A DNA stretch of 16,669 bases from JBNJEA01 sp051745395. GTDB taxonomy: Bacteria; Desulfobacterota; Desulfobacteria; Desulfobacterales; Desulfosalsimonadaceae. This document shows, in pieces, positions 6,449-14,237 of this stretch. The stretch is from NCBI GenBank assembly GCA_051745395.1, contig JBNJEA010000064.1, forward strand, positions 1-16,669, written 5' to 3'. The notes beneath the pieces are model-generated. The model was not told the origin of the DNA and did not search any database. It saw only the letters and a list, made by a program, of their open reading frames with translations. The position numbers and the translations under genes were made by a program. The stretch's first letter is position 1, and each line of letters begins with the position of its first letter.

Positions 6449-6480
6449 TATTGTTTAAACCCCCGGCACGGCATTCTACC

Positions 6481-7593
6481 ATGCAGGACACCGATCACAA
6501 TTTCATGCAGATGGCGCTGGACTTAGCGGCCCGGGGTCGGGGCTATACCTCGCCCAATCCCATGGTCGGCGCCGTGATTGTCAAAGACAACTGGGTGGTG
6601 GGCCAGGGATGGCACGAAGCCGCCGGCGGCCCCCACGCCGAAATCAATGCCATCGATGACGCCGGGCAAAACGCCCGGGGCGCTACCCTTTATGTCACCC
6701 TGGAGCCCTGCAATCACGAAGGCAAAACCCCGCCCTGCACCCGGGCCATTGTTTCGGCCGGCATCGCCCGGGTGGTGGTGGCCATGGCCGATCCCAACCC
6801 CCATGTCACCGGCGGCGGTATCGCATACCTGCGGGATGCCGGCATCGAGGTCACCACCGGCATCTACGAAGCTGAAGCATGGCGATTAAACGCCTTTTTC
6901 ATCAAGCATACCCAGACGGGCCGGCCCTATGTGATTTTAAAATGCGCCGCCACCCTCGACGGACAGATCGCCACAAAAACCGGCGATTCCAAGTGGGTCA
7001 CCGGCCCGGCCGCCCGCACCCGTGTCCATGAACTCCGGCACGCCGTCGACGGCATCATGGTCGGCGTGGATACGGTCAAATCCGACAATCCCAGCCTGAC
7101 CACCCGGCTGGAAGACAAAAAAGGGGTTGACCCGGTCCGAATTGTTCTTGACACCCGGCTTACGATTTTCGAAGATGCCAAGGTACTGGCCCCCGGCAGT
7201 GAGTCCGATACAATTGTAATTACAGGAAATCCGGTTGATCCGGACAAACGGCAGCGTCTGCTGGCAAAAGGCGTCCGCGTCATGGAGGCCCCGGTCAAAA
7301 ACGATCGCATCGACCTTGCCGGCCTTATGGATCAACTCGGGCAAATGGAAATTTGCAGCCTGCTCGTCGAAGGCGGCAGCCGGGTGACCGCGGCCATGCT
7401 TACCGCCGGCTTGGTCGACCGGATCAATTTTTTCTATGCCCCCAAAATTCTGGGCGGCAGCGGCATTGCCATGTGCAGCGGCCCGGGGCCGGAAAAAATG
7501 GCAGCGGCCATCGGCGTGACCAACATGGAAGTCCGGTATTTCGGCGACGACCTGCTGGTCGAAGGCGATATTGTATCCGAATCCGAATCCTAA
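6481..7593 (+). CDS. ribD: Bifunctional riboflavin biosynthesis protein RibD (pyrimidine deaminase / reductase)
   Basis: A 370-aa two-domain enzyme for the second and third steps of riboflavin synthesis. The N-terminal deaminase has H52-A-E54 and zinc ligands C77 and C86 in PCNHEGKTPPC. The C-terminal NADPH-dependent reductase starts near residue 148 (RPYVILKCAATLDGQIA) and holds VEGGSRV near the end. Both halves look intact and the length is normal. The ATG at 6481 fits family starts (about 20 residues before TSPNPMVGAV). The same frame is open back to 6412, inside the inverted repeat, but that start is unlikely. No strong Shine-Dalgarno is visible at either. Confidence 0.96.
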   Translation: MQDTDHNFMQMALDLAARGRGYTSPNPMVGAVIVKDNWVVGQGWHEAAGGPHAEINAIDDAGQNARGATLYVTLEPCNHEGKTPPCTRAIVSAGIARVVVAMADPNPHVTGGGIAYLRDAGIEVTTGIYEAEAWRLNAFFIKHTQTGRPYVILKCAATLDGQIATKTGDSKWVTGPAARTRVHELRHAVDGIMVGVDTVKSDNPSLTTRLEDKKGVDPVRIVLDTRLTIFEDAKVLAPGSESDTIVITGNPVDPDKRQRLLAKGVRVMEAPVKNDRIDLAGLMDQLGQMEICSLLVEGGSRVTAAMLTAGLVDRINFFYAPKILGGSGIAMCSGPGPEKMAAAIGVTNMEVRYFGDDLLVEGDIVSESES

Positions 7594-7636
7594 AAAAACC
7601 GCAGGGACTTTTCTCAATAAAGCCGATGATGACATC

Positions 7637-8296
7637 ATGTTTACAGGCATCATAGAGGGACTCGGCACCATTTCCGGCGCCCGGCCGGCCGGCTCGGGAC
7701 GGCGGGTGGAAATCCGCGCCGACTATGCACTTTCCGGCACGAAAATCGGCGACAGTATTGCCGTCAACGGGGCATGTCTGACCGCCGTGGAAGTCAGCGG
7801 CGCGCACTTTGCCGCCGACGTGTCGCCGGAATCCTTGCGGCAGACCACCATCGGCGACCTTGCACCGGGCCACCGCGTCAACCTCGAACGGGCCCTGCGG
7901 CCGGCCGACCGCCTGGACGGCCACATCGTATCCGGCCACATTGACGGCACGGCGCGGATTACATCCATAAAAAACATAGGCGAGGTCTTAGTGATCGGCT
8001 TTTCGGCGAAAAAAGCCCTGACCCGCTACATGATCCACAAGGGCTCCGTGGCCGTCGACGGCATCAGCCTGACCATCAACAGTTGCGGCGACTCGGACTT
8101 CGAGGTCAGCATTATCCCGCACACAGCCGAAATCACCACCCTGGGATTGAAATCTTCGGGCGATTCGGTCAATATCGAAACCGATCTGATCGGAAAATAC
8201 GTGGAAAAATTTCTTTTCCGGCCCGGCAACGCCGGAAGCGATCCCCCGGCATCCGATATCGACATGGATCTGCTGGCCAAAACCGGATTTTTATAG
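7637..8296 (+). CDS. ribE: Riboflavin synthase, alpha subunit
   Basis: A 219-aa enzyme that dismutates two 6,7-dimethyl-8-ribityllumazine molecules into riboflavin and the pyrimidinedione substrate of RibH. It shows the family's two tandem lumazine-binding domains: the first from MFTGIIEGLG with NGACLTAV (44-51), the second from about 97 (HIVSGHIDG) with VDGISLTI (140-147). The MFTGIIE start is nearly invariant, which fixes the ATG at 7637, although the frame is open back to 7571 inside ribD. The last 20 residues (after FRPGN) are a variable tail. It lies 43 nt after ribD. Confidence 0.96.
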   Translation: MFTGIIEGLGTISGARPAGSGRRVEIRADYALSGTKIGDSIAVNGACLTAVEVSGAHFAADVSPESLRQTTIGDLAPGHRVNLERALRPADRLDGHIVSGHIDGTARITSIKNIGEVLVIGFSAKKALTRYMIHKGSVAVDGISLTINSCGDSDFEVSIIPHTAEITTLGLKSSGDSVNIETDLIGKYVEKFLFRPGNAGSDPPASDIDMDLLAKTGFL

Positions 8297-8322
8297 TTTT
8301 TTTCATATACGGAGACAAAACA

Positions 8323-9567
8323 ATGGGACATTTATCAATTGAACAGGCCATCGCGGAAATCCGCGCCGGCCGGATGGTTATACTCGTAGACGACGAGGAC
8401 CGGGAAAACGAGGGCGATCTGACCATGGCCGCCGAGGCCGTGACCCCGGAGGCGATCAACTTCATGGCCAAATACGGCCGGGGCCTGGTCTGCCTGTCGC
8501 TGACCCCGGATCGGGTCGAGACCCTGGAGCTGCCCATGATGGTCCGGCACAACACCTCGCAGTTCGAAACCGGCTTCACCGTTTCCATCGAGGCCAAGAA
8601 AGGGGTGACCACCGGAATTTCGGCCGCGGACCGGGCCACCACCATACAGACCGCCATTGCCGACAACGCCAGGGCCGAGGATCTGGCGCGCCCCGGCCAC
8701 GTCTTTCCGCTGCGGGCCCGGCGCGGCGGTGTCATTGTCCGGACCGGACAGACGGAAGGATCGGTGGATCTCGCCCGGCTGGCCGGTCTGAAACCGGCCG
8801 CCGTCATCTGCGAAATCATGAACGATGACGGCACCATGGCCCGGATGCCCTCGCTGGAGCAATTCAGCGAAGAACACGGCATCGGTATCTGCACCATCGC
8901 CGATTTGATCGAATACCGGATGCGCAACGAGTCCTTTGTCAGAAACGTGGTCGAAACCACCATTCCCACCGTATTTGCCGGCGAATTCAAAGCCATTGTC
9001 TATGAAAACGACGTGGATGACTTCCAGCACATCGCCCTGGTCAAGGGCGATATCGACCCCGAACAGCCGACGCTGGTGCGCGTGCACTCGGAATGCCTCA
9101 CCGGTGATATTTTCGGCTCCATGCGATGCGACTGCGGCGAGCAACTGCGGCGGGCCATGATGATGATGGAAGAAGAAGGCAGCGGCGTGCTGCTTTATGT
9201 CCGCCAGGAGGGCCGGGGCATCGGGCTGGTCAACAAGCTCAAGGCCTACGGGCTCCAGGACGAGGGCTACGACACGGTGGAGGCCAACGAAAAGCTCGGA
9301 TTTAAAGCCGATCTTCGCGACTACGGCATCGGCGCCCAGGTGCTGGCCGATCTCGGCGTCAAAAAAATGCGGCTGATCACCAACAACCCGAAAAAAATCG
9401 TCGGCCTCGACGGCTACGGACTGAGCGTGGTGGAACAAATCCCCATCAAGACCGAACCCAACGATTTCAACCGCTGCTACCTGGAGTGCAAGGCCTTGAA
9501 AATGGGCCATTACCTAAGCATCGACCCAACCGAGGAAACCAAAACCCAGAGGAAAAAGCATGCCTAA
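8323..9567 (+). CDS. ribBA: Bifunctional 3,4-dihydroxy-2-butanone-4-phosphate synthase / GTP cyclohydrolase II
   Basis: A 414-aa fusion of the two entry enzymes of riboflavin synthesis. Residues 1-200 are the RibB domain, which turns ribulose-5-phosphate into DHBP: acidic DDEDRENEGD at 23-32 and RPGHVFPLRAR at 123-133. Residues about 215-400 are the RibA domain: zinc cysteines C258 (HSECLTGD), C269 and C271 (RCDCG), then RQEGRGIGLVNKL (294-306) and TNNPKK. The usual GHTE of RibB reads GQTE here (Q143). In characterised RibB enzymes I recall that His binding metal and substrate, so RibB activity deserves checking. GGAG lies 8 bases before the ATG at 8323. The stop overlaps ribH by 8 bases. Confidence 0.95.
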   Translation: MGHLSIEQAIAEIRAGRMVILVDDEDRENEGDLTMAAEAVTPEAINFMAKYGRGLVCLSLTPDRVETLELPMMVRHNTSQFETGFTVSIEAKKGVTTGISAADRATTIQTAIADNARAEDLARPGHVFPLRARRGGVIVRTGQTEGSVDLARLAGLKPAAVICEIMNDDGTMARMPSLEQFSEEHGIGICTIADLIEYRMRNESFVRNVVETTIPTVFAGEFKAIVYENDVDDFQHIALVKGDIDPEQPTLVRVHSECLTGDIFGSMRCDCGEQLRRAMMMMEEEGSGVLLYVRQEGRGIGLVNKLKAYGLQDEGYDTVEANEKLGFKADLRDYGIGAQVLADLGVKKMRLITNNPKKIVGLDGYGLSVVEQIPIKTEPNDFNRCYLECKALKMGHYLSIDPTEETKTQRKKHA

Positions 9568-10027
9568 ATTTATCGAAGCCAACCTGATTGCCGAGGGCAA
9601 GCGCTTTGCCATTGTCGTCAGCCGGTTCAACGACTTTATCTCCGAAAAACTGCTGGCCGGGGCCATCGATGCCTTAACCCGCAGCGGTGCCGCCGACGGC
9701 GACATCGAGGTCGTCAAGGTGCCCGGCTCCTTTGAAATCCCGCTGGTGGCCAAAAAGGTGGCCGAAAAAAAGCAGCATCATGCCGTGCTCTGCCTCGGTG
9801 CGGTCATCCGCGGTTCAACCCCGCATTTTGAGTACGTCAGCGCCGAAGTGTCGAAGGGCGTGGCCGCAGCCGGCATGGACACGGGCGTGCCGGTGATTTT
9901 CGGCGTCATCACCACCGATACCATTGAACAGGCCATTGAACGCGCGGGCACCAAGGCCGGCAACAAAGGTTGGGACACGGCGATTGCCGCCGTTGAGATG
10001 GCCAACCTTTTCGATATCATGAATTAA
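9560..10027 (+). CDS. ribH: 6,7-dimethyl-8-ribityllumazine synthase
   Basis: A 155-aa lumazine synthase that condenses the RibD pathway product (after dephosphorylation) with DHBP from RibB. Motifs are VPGSFEIP at 54-61 and RGSTPHFEYVS at 84-94, with the catalytic histidine H89. Length matches the icosahedral or pentameric family. AGAGGA lies 6-7 bases upstream. The start overlaps the ribBA stop by 8 bases, implying coupled translation. Substrates for this enzyme come from ribBA and ribD upstream, and its product goes to ribE. Confidence 0.96.
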   Translation: MPKFIEANLIAEGKRFAIVVSRFNDFISEKLLAGAIDALTRSGAADGDIEVVKVPGSFEIPLVAKKVAEKKQHHAVLCLGAVIRGSTPHFEYVSAEVSKGVAAAGMDTGVPVIFGVITTDTIEQAIERAGTKAGNKGWDTAIAAVEMANLFDIMN

Positions 10028-10044
10028 GTATTTAACAAGGTGTA

Positions 10045-10515
10045 ATGAAAAATCGCCGCAAATCAAGAGAACTGGCGCTTCAGGCGCTGTTTTGCATCGA
10101 CATGCTCGAAGAGGAAACCGAGCCGCTCATTGAAGAGATCTGCCGATTGATCGATCCGCCCGAAAAAGCCCGGCCGTACTTTTTGACCCTGGTCAACGGC
10201 GTTGTCGAACACCGGCAAGACATTGACGAACGGATTGTGGGGACTTCGAGCAACTGGAAGCTCAGCCGGATGTCGTTTGTGGACCGCAACATCATCCGGT
10301 TGTCCGTTTACGAACTGCTCTTCAGAGACGATATCCCCCCCAAGGTGGCGATCAACGAAGCCATTGACGTGGGCAAGAAATTCGGCACGGAAAAATCCGG
10401 CGGCTTTATCAACGGGATTTTAGACAGTGTCTACCAGCGCTTCATCGGCGACGGGGCGCCCGTGGCCGATATGGCCGATATGTCCGCGCCCGGCGGGGCC
10501 GAAAAGAAACAATAG
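10045..10515 (+). CDS. nusB: Transcription antitermination factor NusB
   Basis: A 156-aa all-helical RNA-binding protein that, with NusE (S10), binds boxA RNA in rRNA antitermination. Characteristic stretches are RRKSRELALQALFCIDM (4-20), the central SSNWKLSRMSFVDRNIIRLS and the C-terminal PPKVAINEAIDVGKKFG, followed by GFINGILD. The final 20 residues are a variable tail rich in Met, Ala and Asp. AAGGTG lies just before the ATG. It follows ribH by 17 nt; ribH-nusB adjacency is widespread in Proteobacteria. Confidence 0.96.
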   Translation: MKNRRKSRELALQALFCIDMLEEETEPLIEEICRLIDPPEKARPYFLTLVNGVVEHRQDIDERIVGTSSNWKLSRMSFVDRNIIRLSVYELLFRDDIPPKVAINEAIDVGKKFGTEKSGGFINGILDSVYQRFIGDGAPVADMADMSAPGGAEKKQ

Positions 10516-10567
10516 CGAATCAATTGGATTGCCAGGCGACCGATCAATCGACAACAAGGAGTCTTTC

Positions 10568-11944
10568 ATGAAAAACAGACAGATCTTTCTGAACCCGGAC
10601 GAAATCCCCCGGCAATGGTATAATATACTGGCTGACATCAAGATGAACCCGCCGCTGGGTCCGGACGGCAATCCCGTTTCCCCGGATCAACTGGCACCGG
10701 TGTTTCCCATGAACTTAATCGAACAGGAAGTCAGCACCGAGCGATGGATCGATATCCCCGACGAGGTGCTCGACGTGCTTTCCATCTGGCGACCGGCCCC
10801 CCTGGTACGTGCGTATAACCTCGAAAAAGCTTTGGGCACACCGGCGAAAATCTATTTCAAAAACGAGTCGGTCAGCCCCCCGGGCAGCCACAAGCCCAAC
10901 ACCGCCGTACCCCAGGCCTATTACAACAAGGCCTTCGGCATCAAAAACATGACCACCGAAACCGGCGCCGGCCAGTGGGGCAGCGCCCTTTCCTTTGCCT
11001 GCGGGCAGTTCGGCATCAATTGCAAGGTGTTTATGGTGCGCATCAGCTTCGACCAGAAACCCTACCGCAAAACCATGATGGCCATGTGGGGCGGTCAGTG
11101 CGTGCCGAGTCCGAGCCACGACACCAAGGCCGGCCGGGAGGCGCTGGCAAAAAACCCGGACACCCCGGGCACGCTCGGCATTGCCATCAGCGAGGCCATC
11201 GAGGCCGCCGTGGGCGATGAAACCGGCCAGACCCGCTATTCGCTGGGCAGCGTCTTAAACCACGTGATGATGCACCAGACCATTATCGGCCTGGAGGCCA
11301 AAAAGCAACTGGACAAGGTCGGCCACTACCCGGACGTGGTCATCGGCTGCGCCGGCGGCGGCAGCAATTTCGCCGGCCTGGCCTACCCGTTTGTCTACGA
11401 CAAAATCCACGGCAAGCAAATCGACATCCTGCCCGTTGAACCCGCGGGATGCCCGACGCTGACCCGAGCACCGTTTGTCTACGATCACGGCGATACGGCC
11501 AAATACACGCCCATGCTGCCCATGTACAGCCTGGGCCACGATTTCGTGCCGCCGCCCGTGCATGCCGGCGGCCTGCGCTACCACGGCATGGCCCCCACGG
11601 TCAGCCAGTTGGTGGACGAAGGGATTTGCGAGGCCCGCTCCGTGGTCCAGAGCCGCGCCTATGATGCCGGCATGCTTTTGGCGCGCACCGAGGGCATCAT
11701 ACCGGCGCCCGAAACCACCCATGCCCTTGCCTGTGTCGTGGATGAAGCCAAAAAGGCCAAGGAAGAGGGCAAGGAAAAGGTGATCCTGTTTAACTGGAGC
11801 GGCCACGGCCTGCTGGACCTCGGCGCCTATGACGCTTATTTTACCGGCAATATCACCGACGTGGAATTATCGAACGAGGAACTCAAAAGCGCGGAGGCGG
11901 TTTACGAAAAATACCCGAAGCCGCAGCATTTCAAAAGCTTTTAA
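10568..11944 (+). CDS. TrpB2-type tryptophan synthase beta-like protein (PLP-dependent)
   Basis: A 458-aa fold-type II PLP enzyme of the TrpB2 branch. The PLP lysine is K109 in SPPGSHKPNTAVPQAYY, and ETGAGQWGSA (131-140) holds the catalytic glutamate E131. A glycine-rich phosphate loop (CAGGGSNFAG) lies in the second half. The N-terminal extension (about 70 residues before WRPAPL) and the overall length distinguish TrpB2 from TrpB1. TrpB-type enzymes condense indole with serine, or act as indole salvage enzymes when TrpA is absent; no trpA lies nearby. AAGGAG lies 7 bases before the ATG at 10568; the frame is open further upstream but overlaps nusB. Its exact substrate cannot be read from the sequence. 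The next gene encodes a small four-Cys protein. Confidence 0.9.
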   Translation: MKNRQIFLNPDEIPRQWYNILADIKMNPPLGPDGNPVSPDQLAPVFPMNLIEQEVSTERWIDIPDEVLDVLSIWRPAPLVRAYNLEKALGTPAKIYFKNESVSPPGSHKPNTAVPQAYYNKAFGIKNMTTETGAGQWGSALSFACGQFGINCKVFMVRISFDQKPYRKTMMAMWGGQCVPSPSHDTKAGREALAKNPDTPGTLGIAISEAIEAAVGDETGQTRYSLGSVLNHVMMHQTIIGLEAKKQLDKVGHYPDVVIGCAGGGSNFAGLAYPFVYDKIHGKQIDILPVEPAGCPTLTRAPFVYDHGDTAKYTPMLPMYSLGHDFVPPPVHAGGLRYHGMAPTVSQLVDEGICEARSVVQSRAYDAGMLLARTEGIIPAPETTHALACVVDEAKKAKEEGKEKVILFNWSGHGLLDLGAYDAYFTGNITDVELSNEELKSAEAVYEKYPKPQHFKSF

Positions 11945-11997
11945 ACCCGTATCATCGCATTAAAAATTAAAAATCGATCAAAAAGGAAAAACGTTAC

Positions 11998-12267
11998 ATG
12001 ATCGATCATGAAAAGGACAACCTGCAACGGCGCTGCCCGCGGCTGGGCAGCATGATCGCCTTTAAATACTGCTTGATCAGCGGCGAAGACAGCCTGCCCT
12101 GCGGCAAAATCTTTGACTGCTGGTGGGAAATCTTCGATGTGGATCAATACCTGAAGGCCAATCTGCCCGAGGCGGTTTACAACCACTTGGTGGCCGAAAA
12201 ACCGAAAGAAAAGGTGGCCTCCATTGTTGAAATCGCCGAGGCGGCCAAAAAACGCACCGACCGGTAA
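11998..12267 (+). CDS. Small four-cysteine protein of unknown function
   Basis: An 89-aa soluble protein whose first half holds four cysteines, C13, C25, C35 and C41, in the pattern CPRLG-x7-YC-x9-PCGKIFDCW. The second half is a charged helix ending in a Lys/Arg-rich tail. The spacing suggests a zinc or iron-sulfur site, but this is inference. I recall similar short proteins with CPxLG...FxYC...LPCxKIxxCW in sulfate reducers, without a named function. There is no signal peptide or membrane segment. AAGGA lies about 11-13 bases upstream of the ATG. It sits 53 nt after trpB2 and 62 nt before the hydrolase gene, all on the same strand. Confidence 0.8.
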   Translation: MIDHEKDNLQRRCPRLGSMIAFKYCLISGEDSLPCGKIFDCWWEIFDVDQYLKANLPEAVYNHLVAEKPKEKVASIVEIAEAAKKRTDR

Positions 12268-12329
12268 ACCGGCTGCACGGAAGCTTCCGGCGGATACAGG
12301 CAAAACAAAAACCAAACAGGAGATCGATC

Positions 12330-12950
12330 TTGATATTAAAAGTACTTGCCCTGGGCCCGATTATGGCCAACTGCTACATTCTCGGCTGTGACCGGACCAA
12401 AGAAGCGGCCGTCATCGATCCGGGCGACGAACCCGACCGGGTGCTGATGGCGCTGGCCGAGGAAAAACTCACCGTGAAATACATCCTAAACACCCACGGG
12501 CATTTCGATCACGTGGGGGGCAACAACCGGATGAAAAAGGCCACCGGCGCCGAACTGATCATCCATGCCGATGACGCCCCGATGCTGGATTCCTTAAACA
12601 CCGCGGCATCCGCATTCGGATTGAGCGCGGAAAACTCGCCGCCCCCAGACCGCACCGTGGATGAAGGCGACGCGCTCACTTTCGGCGATATCACCCTGAA
12701 GGTAATCCACACGCCCGGCCACTCGCCCGGCGGCATATCCTTTCATTCCGACGGTATGGTCTTTGTCGGCGACGCCCTGTTTGCCGGCTCCATCGGCCGG
12801 ACCGATTTTCCCGGCGGCGATTTCAACACCTTAATCGCCAGCATCAAGAACAAGCTGTTTGCCCTCGGCGATGACACCAAGGTCTATACCGGCCACGGCC
12901 CGACCACCACCATCGCGCAGGAAAAACAGGGCAATCCGTTTTTGCGGTAG
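12330..12950 (+). CDS. Metallo-beta-lactamase-fold hydrolase, glyoxalase II-like
   Basis: A 206-aa hydrolase of the YcbL/glyoxalase II-like group. The metal-binding motif is H56-G-H58-F-D60-H61 (THGHFDH), with further ligands H131 (TPGHSPG), D148 (VGDALF) and H189 (TGHGPTT). GRTDFPGGD is typical of the small single-domain members, which hydrolyse thioesters such as S-lactoylglutathione or related substrates; the true substrate is unknown. The start codon is TTG at 12330, chosen because AGGAG lies 7 bases upstream and MILKVLALGP matches the family's first strand. The gene ends the plus-strand run, 49 nt before a strong terminator. Confidence 0.9.
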   Translation: MILKVLALGPIMANCYILGCDRTKEAAVIDPGDEPDRVLMALAEEKLTVKYILNTHGHFDHVGGNNRMKKATGAELIIHADDAPMLDSLNTAASAFGLSAENSPPPDRTVDEGDALTFGDITLKVIHTPGHSPGGISFHSDGMVFVGDALFAGSIGRTDFPGGDFNTLIASIKNKLFALGDDTKVYTGHGPTTTIAQEKQGNPFLR

Positions 12951-12999
12951 CAGAACAAAAGATCGCCGGTATTTGTAGAGTCCATCTTCCGATTACATA

Positions 13000-13035
13000 A
13001 AAACCGGGGCAGCGGGAAACATGCGCCCCGGTTTT
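13000..13035. terminator. Bidirectional intrinsic terminator between convergent genes
   Basis: An 11-bp perfect stem pairs AAAACCGGGGC (13000-13010) with GCCCCGGTTTT (13025-13035) around a 14-nt loop. A T run follows on the plus strand and an A run precedes it, so the minus strand also ends in U. It sits between the plus-strand hydrolase (stop 12950) and the minus-strand aldo/keto reductase (stop 13046). Confidence 0.9.
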
Positions 13036-13045
13036 CCTTCCGGCG

Positions 13046-13903
13046 CTACACAACGCCGCGGTAAAACGCTATTTGCCGGGCATCTTCCGTAAAGGGCGTC
13101 AAAAGCTTTCGCATTTCTGACTTGTCAAGCGGCTGTTGACTGCGAGCGGCGGCGGCAAGGGTTTGCACTTCGGACTCGTTTGAACAGCCGACGATGGCAA
13201 CGGTTATCGGTTTACTTAAGGCATAACGCAGCAGCAATTCAGGGGTCACCCCGAGATGCGGCGCGATGTAATGCCCGGCCCCCAAAATTTTCATGCCGAT
13301 AACAGCGATTTTTTTATCCAGCGCCGCCGGAAGCGTTTTGGTCAGAAAACCGCCCAGCACCTCCTCGACGGGATTGACCGGCATCATGACCGAATCCACG
13401 GGCCATTCTTGAACCGCCCGGGCCAAAACGTCGGGGTCATGGTGCCCGGTAACCCCGATCCAACGTATTTTGCCTTCTTCTTTGGCCTCCAGAAAGGCTT
13501 CAAGCGCTCCCCCGGGGCCGGATATCGCCGACAATTCCGCAACGGTTCGAACGTCATGGATCTGCCAGAGATCCAGATAATCGACGTGAAGCCGCTGCAG
13601 GGTTTCTTCGAGGTCTTTTCGCGCCCCGTTTTTGTCCCGGCTTGCGGACTTGCTGGTTTGAAAAATACGGTGTCTTTCCTGCGGATCGGGCTTCCATATC
13701 CCGCCGTAATAAACCTCGCTGTCCGAATAAACACGAGCGCTGTCATAATAGGTGATGCCCTCGGCGACAGCCGAACGAATGACCCGATGGGCGGCTTCGA
13801 TTTTTCCGGTAGTTCTCAAAACCCCTTCGCCGCCTAAACCCACACGGGTGACTGTTTGGCCGGTGGTTCCGAAAGGCACTGCCGGTATTTTGTTTTTTCC
13901 CAT
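13046..13903 (-). CDS. Aldo/keto reductase family protein
   Basis: A 285-aa NAD(P)H-dependent oxidoreductase of the aldo/keto reductase superfamily. The catalytic tetrad is visible: D54 and Y59 (YYDSARVYS), K85 (TSKS) and H116 (QIHD). The first strand region VTRVGLGGEGVLRT and the C-terminal AIVGCSNESEVQ support the TIM-barrel family. Substrate is unknown. The ATG at 13903 is chosen over one at 13996 because AAAGGA lies 9 bases before it and MGKNKIPAVPFGTTGQTV is a typical start. A promoter and a perfect 15-bp inverted repeat lie upstream. The gene ends 11 bases from the bidirectional terminator. Confidence 0.92.
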   Translation of the reverse strand: MGKNKIPAVPFGTTGQTVTRVGLGGEGVLRTTGKIEAAHRVIRSAVAEGITYYDSARVYSDSEVYYGGIWKPDPQERHRIFQTSKSASRDKNGARKDLEETLQRLHVDYLDLWQIHDVRTVAELSAISGPGGALEAFLEAKEEGKIRWIGVTGHHDPDVLARAVQEWPVDSVMMPVNPVEEVLGGFLTKTLPAALDKKIAVIGMKILGAGHYIAPHLGVTPELLLRYALSKPITVAIVGCSNESEVQTLAAAARSQQPLDKSEMRKLLTPFTEDARQIAFYRGVV

Positions 13904-13960
13904 GACACGGTATCCTTTCCGCAAACGGGTTGGTTTGGACAATGCATCCATTCTTTCTGT

Positions 13961-13989
13961 AAAGTATCCATAAAACCCATCACAATCAA
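13961..13989 (-). promoter_or_regulatory. Probable promoter of the aldo/keto reductase
   Basis: On the minus strand TTGATT (complement of 13984-13989) and TACTTT (complement of 13961-13966) are 17 bp apart. Transcription would start near 13954, leaving a 50-nt leader before the ATG at 13903. The spacing is ideal, the -10 match only partial. Confidence 0.45.
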
Positions 13990-14007
13990 AAAACATTTCA
14001 ACCGAAG

Positions 14008-14044
14008 GCTGGCCATATATGATCAGTGGTCATATATGGCCAGC
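14008..14044. repeat. Perfect 15-bp inverted repeat, candidate operator
   Basis: GCTGGCCATATATGA (14008-14022) is repeated exactly inverted at 14030-14044 with a 7-bp spacer TCAGTGG. It lies 18 bp upstream of the -35 box of the aldo/keto reductase promoter and about 190 bp before the divergent monooxygenase gene. No U-tract follows on either strand, so a protein-binding site is more likely than a terminator. Confidence 0.75.
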
Positions 14045-14237
14045 GACATTTTCCTTTTCCGCCGAAACCCTTTCCGCCAGTTGCGCCAAATATCTTCATT
14101 AAACCGGTCCATTATCGCTAAAATCGTGAACACAAAAATTCCGGCACGGATTGTGTAGGCTGTAAAGCAGAAAGTATCAACCATCCGACAATCACAGATC
14201 AAACTCGAATATCGGCTTTTGCCGAAAAGAGGCTGCC

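Noticed and set aside
8083..8322. N-terminal extension of ribBA
   Set aside because: It overlaps ribE; GGAG before the ATG at 8323 and family alignment fix the start there.
8335..9510. 391-codon minus-strand open frame opposite ribBA
   Set aside because: It is antisense to ribBA, which has all expected motifs; rich in His, Gly and Asp as typical of shadow frames.
10427..10567. N-terminal extension of the trpB2 gene
   Set aside because: It overlaps nusB and gives an Arg/Pro/Ser-rich, unnatural sequence; AAGGAG supports the ATG at 10568.
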